The position numbers and the translations under genes were made by a program. From positions 5,990,105 to 6,054,104 of the forward strand of contig NZ_AP027291.1 in the NCBI RefSeq assembly GCF_030295745.1: 64,000 nucleotides of DNA, written 5' to 3'. Shown here in pieces: positions 53,757-61,151 of the stretch; the stretch's first letter is position 1, and every line of letters starts with the position of its first letter. This DNA comes from Mycolicibacterium sp. TUM20985 (lineage in GTDB: Bacteria; Actinomycetota; Actinomycetes; Mycobacteriales; Mycobacteriaceae). The notes under the pieces are model-generated. The model saw only the letters and a list, made by a program, of their open reading frames with translations. It ran no database searches and had not been told where the DNA came from.

Positions 53757-53883
53757 GGCGGGCCTCGTTCGTGGGTTCGGCTGGGCACGGGTGTCAGCCG
53801 ACACACCCAAGCATCCTCTCGTAGGACGACAACGACAGCTGATTCCCAGGAATTCCGCTCAGGGCGGATGCCAGACTGGTCCC

Positions 53884-54132
53884 GTGGCCGATGACGTCGT
53901 GACGCTCGAGTTGCTCGCCGACCTGCAGGCCGGTCTCCTCGACGATCAGACGGCAGCCCGCCTCCGTGCGCGGGCCCGCACCGACGCGGGTGTTGCGCGG
54001 CGGCTCGAGGCGCTCGACCGCGTCCGCCGGGACGTCGCCGACCTCGGCTCCGATGCGGCCTCCGCCGGTGACGTGCCGGCCGAGGTGACGGCCCGCATCG
54101 GCGTGGCGCTCCGGCCCAGCCCGAGGTACTGA
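53884..54132 (+). CDS. Truncated anti-SigM factor, cytosolic domain only
   Basis: This 82-residue protein matches only the N-terminal part of the M. tuberculosis anti-sigma-M factor as I recall it (TLELLADLQAGLLDDQTAARLR … ALDRVRRDVADLG). The membrane helix and extracytoplasmic domain of that roughly 250-residue protein are missing; a TGA follows ALRPSPRY, and no continuation is found in any frame before trxB. As it stands it would be a soluble anti-sigma factor without membrane sensing, or a non-functional remnant. The GTG at 53884 is the start that fits the homology. Confidence 0.72.
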   Translation: MADDVVTLELLADLQAGLLDDQTAARLRARARTDAGVARRLEALDRVRRDVADLGSDAASAGDVPAEVTARIGVALRPSPRY

Positions 54133-54148
54133 TCCGGCAGGCGCGGGT

Positions 54149-54175
54149 GGAACATGCGCGCCTACGCTGGTGTTA
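54149..54175 (+). promoter_or_regulatory. SigH-type promoter of trxB-trxC
   Basis: GGAACA (54149-54154) and GTTA (54172-54175) are spaced 18 bases, which fits the mycobacterial SigH consensus (GGAA - GTT). The -10 element ends 23 bases before the trxB ATG. Thioredoxin genes are known SigH targets in mycobacteria. Confidence 0.65.
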
Positions 54176-54198
54176 TACGCGTACGCAGAAAGGCGGAA

Positions 54199-55170
54199 AT
54201 GACTTCCACGAACACCGTCCACGATCTGATCATCATCGGCTCCGGCCCGGCCGGTTACACGGCAGCCGTGTATGCAGCACGCGCCCAGCTCAAACCGCTG
54301 GTGTTCGAGGGTGTGCAGTTCGGCGGCGCCTTGATGACCACCACCGAGGTGGAGAACTATCCCGGGTTCAAGGAGGGCATCACCGGCCCCGCCCTCATGG
54401 AGGAGATGCGCGAGCAGGCCATGCGATTTGGCGCCGATCTCCGCATGGAGGACGTCGACGACGTCTCCCTCGACGGCCCGGTCAAGACGGTCACCGTCGG
54501 TGACGAGACGTTCCACGCCCGTGCGGTCATCCTGGCGATGGGCGCCGCGGCCCGGCAGCTCGGCGTGACGGGTGAGATGGAGCGCATCGGCACCGGCGTG
54601 AGCACCTGTGCGACGTGCGACGGCTTCTTCTTCCGCGATCAGGACATCGCCGTCATCGGCGGCGGCGACTCCGCGATGGAGGAGGCCACCTTCCTCACCC
54701 GGTTCGCCCGCACCGTCACCCTGATCCACCGCCGCGACGAGTTCCGCGCCTCCAAGATCATGCTGGAACGTGCCAAGGCCAACCCCAAGATCACGTTCCT
54801 CACCAACACCGCGGTCACCGAGGTGGAGGGCGAGCCCAAGGTCACGGGCCTGCGCTTGAAGGACGTCGTCACCGGCGAGGAGTCGAAGCTGGCCGTCACG
54901 GGTGTATTCGTTGCGATCGGCCACGATCCGCGCTCGGCGCTGGTCAAGGGCCAGGTCGCTCTCGACGACGACGGCTACGTCGCGGTCGAGGGGCGCACCA
55001 CCAGCACGTCGATCGACGGCGTGTTCGCCGCCGGTGACCTCGTCGACCACACCTACCGGCAGGCGATCACCGCCGCAGGCAGTGGCTGTGCCGCGGCAAT
55101 CGACGCCGAGCGTTGGCTGGCCGACAGCGACGACCCGGAACTCAACCCACCCGCAGCCGACAATTCCTAA
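54199..55170 (+). CDS. trxB: Thioredoxin reductase
   Basis: This 323-residue flavoenzyme reduces thioredoxin with NADPH. It has the FAD loop IIGSGPAGYTAAVYAARA, the redox pair CATC in TCATCDGFFF (near 145-148), the NADPH loop VIGGGDSAMEEA and the C-terminal FAD motif VFAAGDLVDHTYRQA. An AGAAAGGCGG ribosome site precedes the ATG at 54199, which I preferred over an upstream in-frame start. The gene pairs with trxC 15 bp downstream, and a SigH-type promoter lies just upstream. Confidence 0.96.
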   Translation: MTSTNTVHDLIIIGSGPAGYTAAVYAARAQLKPLVFEGVQFGGALMTTTEVENYPGFKEGITGPALMEEMREQAMRFGADLRMEDVDDVSLDGPVKTVTVGDETFHARAVILAMGAAARQLGVTGEMERIGTGVSTCATCDGFFFRDQDIAVIGGGDSAMEEATFLTRFARTVTLIHRRDEFRASKIMLERAKANPKITFLTNTAVTEVEGEPKVTGLRLKDVVTGEESKLAVTGVFVAIGHDPRSALVKGQVALDDDGYVAVEGRTTSTSIDGVFAAGDLVDHTYRQAITAAGSGCAAAIDAERWLADSDDPELNPPAADNS

Positions 55171-55185
55171 CCCGAGGAGCACCAC

Positions 55186-55521
55186 ATGAGTGAAGCCACC
55201 AGCGCCACCGTCGCCGTCACCGACGACTCGTTCTCCACCGACGTCCTGTCCAGCAGCACGCCCGTGCTGGTCGACTTCTGGGCGAGCTGGTGCGGCCCGT
55301 GCAAGATGATCGCCCCCGTGCTGGAGGAGATCGCCACCGAGAAGGCCGGCACGCTCACCATCGCGAAGCTTGACGTGGATGCCAACCCCGGCACCGCCCG
55401 CGACTTTCAGGTCGTGTCGATCCCGACATTGATCCTGTTCAAGGAGGGCAAGCCGGTGAAGCGCATCGTTGGGACGAAGGGCAAGGCCGCGCTGCTGCGC
55501 GAGCTGGCCGACGACGTCTAA
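55186..55521 (+). CDS. trxC: Thioredoxin
   Basis: This 111-residue thioredoxin has the active site WCGPCK and the cis-Pro segment SIPTLILFKEGKP. It is the electron acceptor for the reductase encoded just upstream and supplies reducing power to ribonucleotide reductase and stress enzymes. A GAGGAG ribosome site precedes the ATG. Confidence 0.96.
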   Translation: MSEATSATVAVTDDSFSTDVLSSSTPVLVDFWASWCGPCKMIAPVLEEIATEKAGTLTIAKLDVDANPGTARDFQVVSIPTLILFKEGKPVKRIVGTKGKAALLRELADDV

Positions 55522-55605
55522 CGGTCCGACCACGGTCGGAGACGACGGGTTCCGACTGGCCTGGAGGTTTCAGGATTATCGGTTCCGTCTGCGACAATTC
55601 TGTTC

Positions 55606-56805
55606 ATGTCTAGTCTGCGCCGCGGCGACCGGGGAGTTCCGGTCGTCGAGATTCGGTCGGCGCTGGCGGCGCTGGGGTTGCTGGATGGCCCCGACGACGA
55701 CCTGACCACGGGTAAGCACGTCGCCTTCGATGCTTTCGACGACGACCTCGACCAAGCCGTCCGCGCGTTTCAGCAACACCGCGGGCTGCTGGTCGACGGC
55801 GTCGTGGGTGAAGCCACCTATCGCGCGCTCAAGGAAGCCTCCTACCGGCTGGGCGCCCGGACGTTGGCCCACCAGTTCGGTGCGCCGATGTACGGCGACG
55901 ACGTAGCGACCCTTCAGGCGCGCCTGCAGGACCTCGGCTTCTACACCGACCTGGTCGACGGACACTTCGGGTTGCAGACGCACAACGGCCTGATGTCCTA
56001 TCAGCGGGAGTACGGTCTGTACCCGGACGGCATCTGCGGCCCAGAGACGTTGCGCTCCTTGTACTTTCTCGGTTCTCGGGTGACCGGTGGTTCACTGCAC
56101 GCGATTCGCGAGGAGGAACTCGTTCGGCGTTCAGGCCCGCGCTTGTCCGGTAAGCGGATCATCATCGATCCCGGCCGTGGCGGCGACGACCACGGGCCGA
56201 TCATGAACGGACCGAACGGACCCATCAGCGAAGCGGACATCCTCTGGGATCTGGCGAGTCGGCTCGAGGGCCGGATGACCGCCATCGGCATGGAGACGTT
56301 CTTGTCCCGGCCGGTGGGGCGCAGTCTGTCCGATGCCGAGCGCGCCGAGACGGCCAACACCGTCGGCGCCGACCTCATGATCAGCCTGCGATGTGCCTCC
56401 CTCCCGAACTCCCCCGCCAACGGCGTTGCGTCCTTCCACTTCGGCAACTCGCACGGTTCGGTGTCGACCATCGGACGCAACCTTGCCGACTTCATTCAGC
56501 GAGAGTTGGTGGCCAGGACCGGTTTACGGGACTGTCGCACCCACGGCCGCACCTGGGATCTGTTGCGCCTCACGCGAATGCCGACGGTGCAGGTCGACGT
56601 CGGCTACATCACCAACTCGCACGACCGCGACCTGCTGCTCTCACCGCAAGCCCGCGATTCCCTGTCCGAGGGCATCCTCGCGGCCGTGAAGCGGCTCTAT
56701 CTGCTCGGTAAGAACGACCGTCCGACGGGGACGTTCACCTTCGCCGAACTACTCGCGCACGAACGGTCGGTCGAACAGGCCGGCGGACGCGCCGTCCAGG
56801 GCTGA
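55606..56805 (+). CDS. cwlM: CwlM, peptidoglycan amidase homologue and regulator
   Basis: This 399-residue protein has two N-terminal peptidoglycan-binding domains (about 5-70 and 90-150) and a C-terminal amidase_3 fold (about 180-370). In the first zinc motif, the usual DPGHGG reads DPGRGG, so a zinc-ligand His is replaced by Arg. This agrees with the known role of mycobacterial CwlM as a phosphorylated cytosolic activator of MurA rather than an active hydrolase. There is no signal peptide. Its 3' end overlaps the opposite-strand gene by 57 bp. Confidence 0.93.
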   Translation: MSSLRRGDRGVPVVEIRSALAALGLLDGPDDDLTTGKHVAFDAFDDDLDQAVRAFQQHRGLLVDGVVGEATYRALKEASYRLGARTLAHQFGAPMYGDDVATLQARLQDLGFYTDLVDGHFGLQTHNGLMSYQREYGLYPDGICGPETLRSLYFLGSRVTGGSLHAIREEELVRRSGPRLSGKRIIIDPGRGGDDHGPIMNGPNGPISEADILWDLASRLEGRMTAIGMETFLSRPVGRSLSDAERAETANTVGADLMISLRCASLPNSPANGVASFHFGNSHGSVSTIGRNLADFIQRELVARTGLRDCRTHGRTWDLLRLTRMPTVQVDVGYITNSHDRDLLLSPQARDSLSEGILAAVKRLYLLGKNDRPTGTFTFAELLAHERSVEQAGGRAVQG

Positions 56806-57561
56806 CCGCCTCACCGACACGGGACTGGCGCCTGCCCCCACCGGCTGCTGAAGTTGAGCACTCACCAGGAGCCTCTCGAGCGCGGCCTCGACGTCGGCCT
56901 TCCACCCGAGTCCCTGCTCGAGTTCGAGTCGCAGGCGGGGGAAGTAGGGGTGTGGTGCGACGATCGTGAACCCGACATCGGAGAGGACGTCGGCGTCGAT
57001 GACGCACTGCTCGACCGAGCAGTCGCCGAGGGTTGCGATAACGGATCGTAGATCGGGCGAGACCGTCTGTGAGGCAACCATTTCGGTCACTTCGACGGTG
57101 CGTCCGAAGGCCTCCAACGCACGCACGCCGCGCCGCACCAGGTCCCCGATGACGGCGGCCAGCAGTGCCCGGGTGAGCCCGTCACCATCATCGCTGGATT
57201 CGACGCCGACCGTGGTCAGCAAGACGGCATCGGCACTGACGGGCCCGGTCGGAAAGAGCGTGGCGCGCGGGACCGCCCGCGGCGGCGCATAGAACGCGAA
57301 TCCGAGACAGGGCTCGTCGCCGGTGGGCGCCGCGGTGGTGAGGCCGGCTTCTTCCGGCTCGCAGGCCACGGCCATCTGTCCGCACGATCCCCACTCCAGC
57401 ATGACCATCGACAGCCAGGCTTCCTTCTCGAACTCTGGGTCAGCGAGGTGGTCATCGCCCGGCAAGGTGGACGGATCGACCTCCCAGAACACACATCGCC
57501 GCGCATGTTTGGGCAGCTGCTCGAAGCCTTCGAGCCGCAGCGGCGTGATTCGTGCTGACAC
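56749..57561 (-). CDS. GNAT-type acetyltransferase-like protein (Rv3916c-like)
   Basis: This 270-residue protein has the pattern RRCVFWEVDP … EFEKEAWLSMVMLEWGSCGQMAV … LGFAFYAPP … DGLTRALLAAVIGDLVRRGVRALEAFG, the order of strands and helices in a GNAT fold, and it matches Rv3916c by position. The substrate is unknown. It begins at a GTG 209 bp downstream of parB. The C-terminal extension past RRSALDG runs into the cwlM gene on the other strand, so the last residues may be less constrained. Confidence 0.78.
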   Translation of the reverse strand: MSARITPLRLEGFEQLPKHARRCVFWEVDPSTLPGDDHLADPEFEKEAWLSMVMLEWGSCGQMAVACEPEEAGLTTAAPTGDEPCLGFAFYAPPRAVPRATLFPTGPVSADAVLLTTVGVESSDDGDGLTRALLAAVIGDLVRRGVRALEAFGRTVEVTEMVASQTVSPDLRSVIATLGDCSVEQCVIDADVLSDVGFTIVAPHPYFPRLRLELEQGLGWKADVEAALERLLVSAQLQQPVGAGASPVSVRRSALDGASAGLFDRPFVRE

Positions 57562-57746
57562 TAGTCTCTCCGCGTTTCAGAGGGGCGTGGCGAGGGGTGC
57601 CACCACTTCAGGATAGGAGGCCGTGACGAGTGCGGCCCGTGGCGCATCACGCCGAATGCCTGATCGGACGAAACACGCTGCTGCACAAGGGCTTTACTCC
57701 TCTAAGTGACGGTTGCGCCGAGCCGGGCGCGTCGTTGTGTCACAGT

Positions 57747-57760
57747 GACGTAATTACGTC
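57747..57760. promoter_or_regulatory. Perfect 14-bp palindrome downstream of parB
   Basis: GACGTAATTACGTC is a perfect palindrome with no loop, 10 bases after the parB stop. It is too short for a good terminator and looks more like a protein-binding site for the downstream acetyltransferase-like gene. Confidence 0.4.
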
Positions 57761-57770
57761 GGGTGGTGGG

Positions 57771-58760
57771 TCATGCCTTCGCAGCGTTCATGAGGTCGAC
57801 TATGCGTTGGAGGTCGTCGACCGACCCAAACTCCACCACGATCTTTCCCTTGCGTTTGCCAAGGCTGACCGTCACCCGGGTATCGAACGCTGATGACAGT
57901 CGTTCAGCAACGTCTTGCAGCCCCGGCATCTGAATTGGCTTGCGACGTTGCGCCGGCGTCGGGTCATGAACCCCGTCCCGGTTGGCCAACGTGACGGCCT
58001 CCTCCGTGGCACGGACCGACAGGCCTTCGGCCACGATCCGCGCCGCGAGTTCCTCTTGCTTGTCGGGTCCTCCCTCGAGTGCGAGAAGGGCGCGGGCGTG
58101 TCCGGCAGAGAGGACGCCCGCCGCGACGCGGCGCTGTACGGCAATCGGCAGCCGCATCAACCGAATCATGTTGGTGATCACCGGACGTGACCGACCGATG
58201 CGCACGGCCAGCTCTTCGTGCGTCACCCCGAACTCGTCGAGGAGTTGCTGATACGCCGCCGCTTCTTCCAACGGATTCAGCTGGGCACGGTGGATGTTCT
58301 CCAGCAGCGCGTCCCGGAGCATGCTCTCGTCCGCGGTCTCGCGCACGATCGAGGGGATGGCCGTGAGTCCGGCTTCCTGGGCGGCTCGCCAGCGCCGCTC
58401 CCCCATGACCAATTGGTAGCGGGGCTGACCGTCGACCGGTTCGACCGCGCGCACGACGATGGGCTGCATGAGGCCGAATTCGCGGATCGAGTGCACGAGC
58501 TCAGCGAGCGCATCCCCGTCGAAGATCTGTCTCGGCTGCTTCGGGTTCGGTTCGATACTCGACGGATCGATCTCCCGATAGACCGCACCGACGTCGGTGG
58601 CCTCGGGTGCGGCGGTGGTCGCCGGCGCACCGCCGTACATCACGTCGGCCGCGGCATCGCCCATCGCGGGGCTCATCTTGCCTGCGGCATCGCTCGGCCC
58701 CGTCGGGATCAACGAGGCAAGCCCACGGCCCAGTCCGGTCCGCTTGGGTGGCGGTGTCAT
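57771..58760 (-). CDS. parB: Chromosome partition protein ParB
   Basis: This 329-residue protein binds parS sites and spreads as a CTP-dependent clamp. It has the N-terminal ParA-contact tail (KRTGLGRGLASLIP), the CTP-binding motif GERRWRA with ENIHRAQLNPLEEA, and the helix-turn-helix (THEELAVRIGRSRPVITNMIRL). Its start overlaps the parA stop by four bases. Two parS sites lie within the next 2.8 kb upstream. Confidence 0.96.
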   Translation of the reverse strand: MTPPPKRTGLGRGLASLIPTGPSDAAGKMSPAMGDAAADVMYGGAPATTAAPEATDVGAVYREIDPSSIEPNPKQPRQIFDGDALAELVHSIREFGLMQPIVVRAVEPVDGQPRYQLVMGERRWRAAQEAGLTAIPSIVRETADESMLRDALLENIHRAQLNPLEEAAAYQQLLDEFGVTHEELAVRIGRSRPVITNMIRLMRLPIAVQRRVAAGVLSAGHARALLALEGGPDKQEELAARIVAEGLSVRATEEAVTLANRDGVHDPTPAQRRKPIQMPGLQDVAERLSSAFDTRVTVSLGKRKGKIVVEFGSVDDLQRIVDLMNAAKA

Positions 58761-59746
58761 GCGTGCTCCTTTCCGGCCGCGGCGCGCTCGGCGATCTCTC
58801 GGCTGGCGTCGAGATAACTCATGGCACCGCGCGACCCGGGGTCATACTCCAGGATGGTCATTCCGTACCCCGGGGCTTCCGATACCTTGACGCTGCGCGG
58901 GATCACGGTCCGCAACACCTTCGCCCCGAAGTGGGAGCGGACGTCATCGGCGACTTGGTCGGCCAGCTTGGTCCGTCCGTCGTACATCGTGAGGATGACG
59001 GTCGTGACGTCGAGGTGCGGGTTGAGATGTGACTTCACCATCTCGATGTTGCGGAGCAGCTGGCCCACCCCCTCGAGCGCGTAGTACTCGCACTGGATGG
59101 GGATGAGTACTTCGGGTGCCGCGACGAGAGCGTTGATCGTGAGCAGCCCGAGCGACGGAGGGCAATCGATGAAGACGTAGTCGAAGTCGTGGTTCTGTAA
59201 ACCCGCGAGAGCGTTGCGCAGTCGGCCTTCGCGGGCCACCATGCTGACGAGTTCGATCTCGGCGCCGGCGAGATCGATCGTCGCGGGCACGCAGAACAAC
59301 CGCTCGTTGTACGAACTCTGCTGCAGCGCCTCCTCCAGCGTGATCTCGCCAATCAACACCTCATACGACGACGGGGTGCCGGGACGGTGCTCTATTCCGA
59401 GCGCCGTGCTGGCATTGCCCTGGGGGTCGAGATCGATGACCAGGGTCCGAAGTCCCTGCAGAGCCAGCGCCGCCGCGACGTTCACTGCGGTCGTCGTCTT
59501 GCCGACGCCGCCCTTCTGGTTGGCGATGGTGAACACTCGCTGGCGCGGAGGCTTGGGCAACTGTCGACCCTTGGCGCCGTGTAACACTCGGACCGCACGC
59601 TCGGCCTCGGCCCCGATCGGGGTGTCGGCGATCTGCGCGCTCTTCCAGGGCTCGTCGGCGGGCGGCTGCCATGTTTCACGTGAAACAGTGGCCGGCGGCG
59701 GCGCTGAGCCGCGAATTGCCCGCGTGCCAATCGGGGGTGGCGTCAC
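58757..59746 (-). CDS. parA: Chromosome partition ATPase ParA
   Basis: This 329-residue ATPase has the deviant Walker A KGGVGKTTTAVN and the DLDPQGNAS and DCPPSLGLLT motifs. I chose the GTG at 59746 because it sits 2 bases after a GAGGAGGAGC ribosome site and its GTGA overlaps the rsmG stop. A longer open frame to 60037 would run deep into rsmG. The N-terminal tail of about 60 residues includes a parS site in its coding sequence. ParA moves ParB-parS complexes toward the cell pole in mycobacteria. Confidence 0.95.
   Translation of the reverse strand: MTPPPIGTRAIRGSAPPPATVSRETWQPPADEPWKSAQIADTPIGAEAERAVRVLHGAKGRQLPKPPRQRVFTIANQKGGVGKTTTAVNVAAALALQGLRTLVIDLDPQGNASTALGIEHRPGTPSSYEVLIGEITLEEALQQSSYNERLFCVPATIDLAGAEIELVSMVAREGRLRNALAGLQNHDFDYVFIDCPPSLGLLTINALVAAPEVLIPIQCEYYALEGVGQLLRNIEMVKSHLNPHLDVTTVILTMYDGRTKLADQVADDVRSHFGAKVLRTVIPRSVKVSEAPGYGMTILEYDPGSRGAMSYLDASREIAERAAAGKEHA
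59672..59687. promoter_or_regulatory. parS centromere site 1
   Basis: TGTTTCACGTGAAACA is a perfect 16-bp match to the bacterial parS consensus. It is embedded in the parA coding sequence, where it encodes part of TVSRETW. Confidence 0.97.
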
Positions 59747-60501
59747 TTGCTCCTCCTCGTCGGCCCGGTGGACCGTGATGTTCGTTGGTCTTCGTTGCGA
59801 GCCGGCGTCCGCTTCGGCGCCGCCGTCCCCTTGCTCGCCTTCCCCGGCTGACCCCCCCGGACCGCCATGACCACGGTTACGGGCGGAGTCAAGTAGTTCA
59901 CGCCACATTCCATCACCTTCACGTCGACGGCACCCAGCGAGCTCATCGCTCGGCGGTGTTCTTCGATCTCGGCGCCCGCCCGCTCCCCCTTCATCGCGAG
60001 CATCCGGCCTCCGGGCCGCAGGAGCGGCAGACACCACCGCGTCAGCTTGTCCAGCGATGCCACCGCACGGGATGTCACGACGTCGATGTCTCCGGCCGCG
60101 TCGCGGACCGAGCGCTCCTCGGCTCGGCCCCGGATGACCGTGATGGGCAGGCCAAGCAGTTCAACCGCTTCCGCGAGGAAGTCGGCGCGGCGAAGAAGTG
60201 GCTCGACAAGCGTGATGTGCACATCGGGCCGAGCGAGGGCGAGAGGGATCCCGGGCAAGCCGGCACCGCTGCCGACATCGGCAATGCGCTCCCCCGCCAC
60301 CAAGAGTTCGCCGATGACACCGCTATTCAAGATGTGGCGATCCCAGAGTCGCTCGACTTCGCCGGGACCGATCAAACCGCGTTCGATGCCGGCGCCCGCA
60401 AGCAGTGCGGCATACTCAGCAGCCGTGTCGAGCCGGTCGCCGAACAGGGCGTTCGCGGCCTCTGGCGCCGGGGGCGCGTCACCATGTTTCACGTGAAACA
60501 T
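59743..60501 (-). CDS. rsmG: 16S rRNA (guanine-N7) methyltransferase RsmG (GidB)
   Basis: This 252-residue methyltransferase modifies G527 of 16S rRNA; loss gives low-level streptomycin resistance. It has the SAM-binding segment IADVGSGAGLPGIPLALARPD and VTSRAVASLDKLTRW. The start codon lies at the edge of a parS site, and the first residues FHVKH are encoded by it. The C-terminal tail is basic and Ser/Thr/Arg-rich. It overlaps parA by four bases. Confidence 0.95.
   Translation of the reverse strand: MFHVKHGDAPPAPEAANALFGDRLDTAAEYAALLAGAGIERGLIGPGEVERLWDRHILNSGVIGELLVAGERIADVGSGAGLPGIPLALARPDVHITLVEPLLRRADFLAEAVELLGLPITVIRGRAEERSVRDAAGDIDVVTSRAVASLDKLTRWCLPLLRPGGRMLAMKGERAGAEIEEHRRAMSSLGAVDVKVMECGVNYLTPPVTVVMAVRGGQPGKASKGTAAPKRTPARNEDQRTSRSTGPTRRSK
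60485..60500. promoter_or_regulatory. parS centromere site 2
   Basis: TGTTTCACGTGAAACA, a perfect parS, covers the start region of rsmG. Binding of ParB here could affect initiation of rsmG-parA-parB expression. Confidence 0.97.
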
Positions 60502-60554
60502 CCTCCGACTCCGCGCCTACGGTGGACCGAACTACATAGATGTAACTCGCAAGG

Positions 60555-61082
60555 CTAGGCCGGCAGTACGACGACGCGGCGCGAGGGCTCGGCGCCCTCG
60601 CTCTCACTGCGCACACCGTCGACGGCGGACACCGCATCGTGAACGATCTTCCGCTCGAACGGCGTCATCGGCGTCAGCTCCTCGCGCTCCCCGCTCGCCA
60701 ACACACGCCGCGCCACCTTGTCGCCCAGGGCGGCGAGTTCTTCACGGCGACCGCGACGCCAGTGAGCAACGTCGAGCATCAGGCGACTGCGCTCCCCCGT
60801 CTTCTGGTGTACGGCCAGCCGAGTCAATTCCTGGAGCGCATCGAGCACCTCGCCCTTGCGGCCGACGAGCTTCGCGAGATCGCTTCCGCCGTCGATGCTC
60901 ACCACCGCGCGGTCACCCTCGACGTCCAAGTCGATGTCCCCATCGAAGTCCAACAGGTCGAGGAGCTCCTCGAGATAATCGCCAGCGATCTCACCTTCGG
61001 CGACCAGACGGTCCTCCAGGTCGACCGGCTTGGGAGCCTCTCCCTCGACCTCGGTGCGTTCGGTCGTATCGGCGTCAGTCAT
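60555..61082 (-). CDS. jag: Jag / KhpB-like RNA-binding protein (Rv3920c-like)
   Basis: This 175-residue protein has a KH-type domain (DGGSDLAKLVGRKGEVLDALQELTRLAV, with the GRKG loop) and an R3H domain (GEREELTPMTPFERKIVHDAV). It binds RNA and is linked to envelope growth and membrane-protein biogenesis in other bacteria. The ATG at 61082 is preceded by an AGGAAGTAAGGA ribosome site. It is placed after yidC and before rsmG, as in most actinobacteria. Confidence 0.92.
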   Translation of the reverse strand: MTDADTTERTEVEGEAPKPVDLEDRLVAEGEIAGDYLEELLDLLDFDGDIDLDVEGDRAVVSIDGGSDLAKLVGRKGEVLDALQELTRLAVHQKTGERSRLMLDVAHWRRGRREELAALGDKVARRVLASGEREELTPMTPFERKIVHDAVSAVDGVRSESEGAEPSRRVVVLPA

Positions 61083-61151
61083 GTTCGTCCTTACTTCCTT
61101 GCCTGCTCGTCCATCAGCGGTCACCCAGGGGTGACCAGAACCGGGGACTCG

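Noticed and set aside
53632..53883. N-terminal extension of the anti-SigM fragment to 166 residues
   Set aside because: The extension lies opposite the secreted-protein gene, has no homology to the anti-sigma family, and is better explained as an antisense frame.
58757..60037. ParA extended to 426 residues
   Set aside because: The extension overlaps rsmG by almost 300 bp, whereas the GTG at 59746 has a strong ribosome site and the typical four-base overlap.
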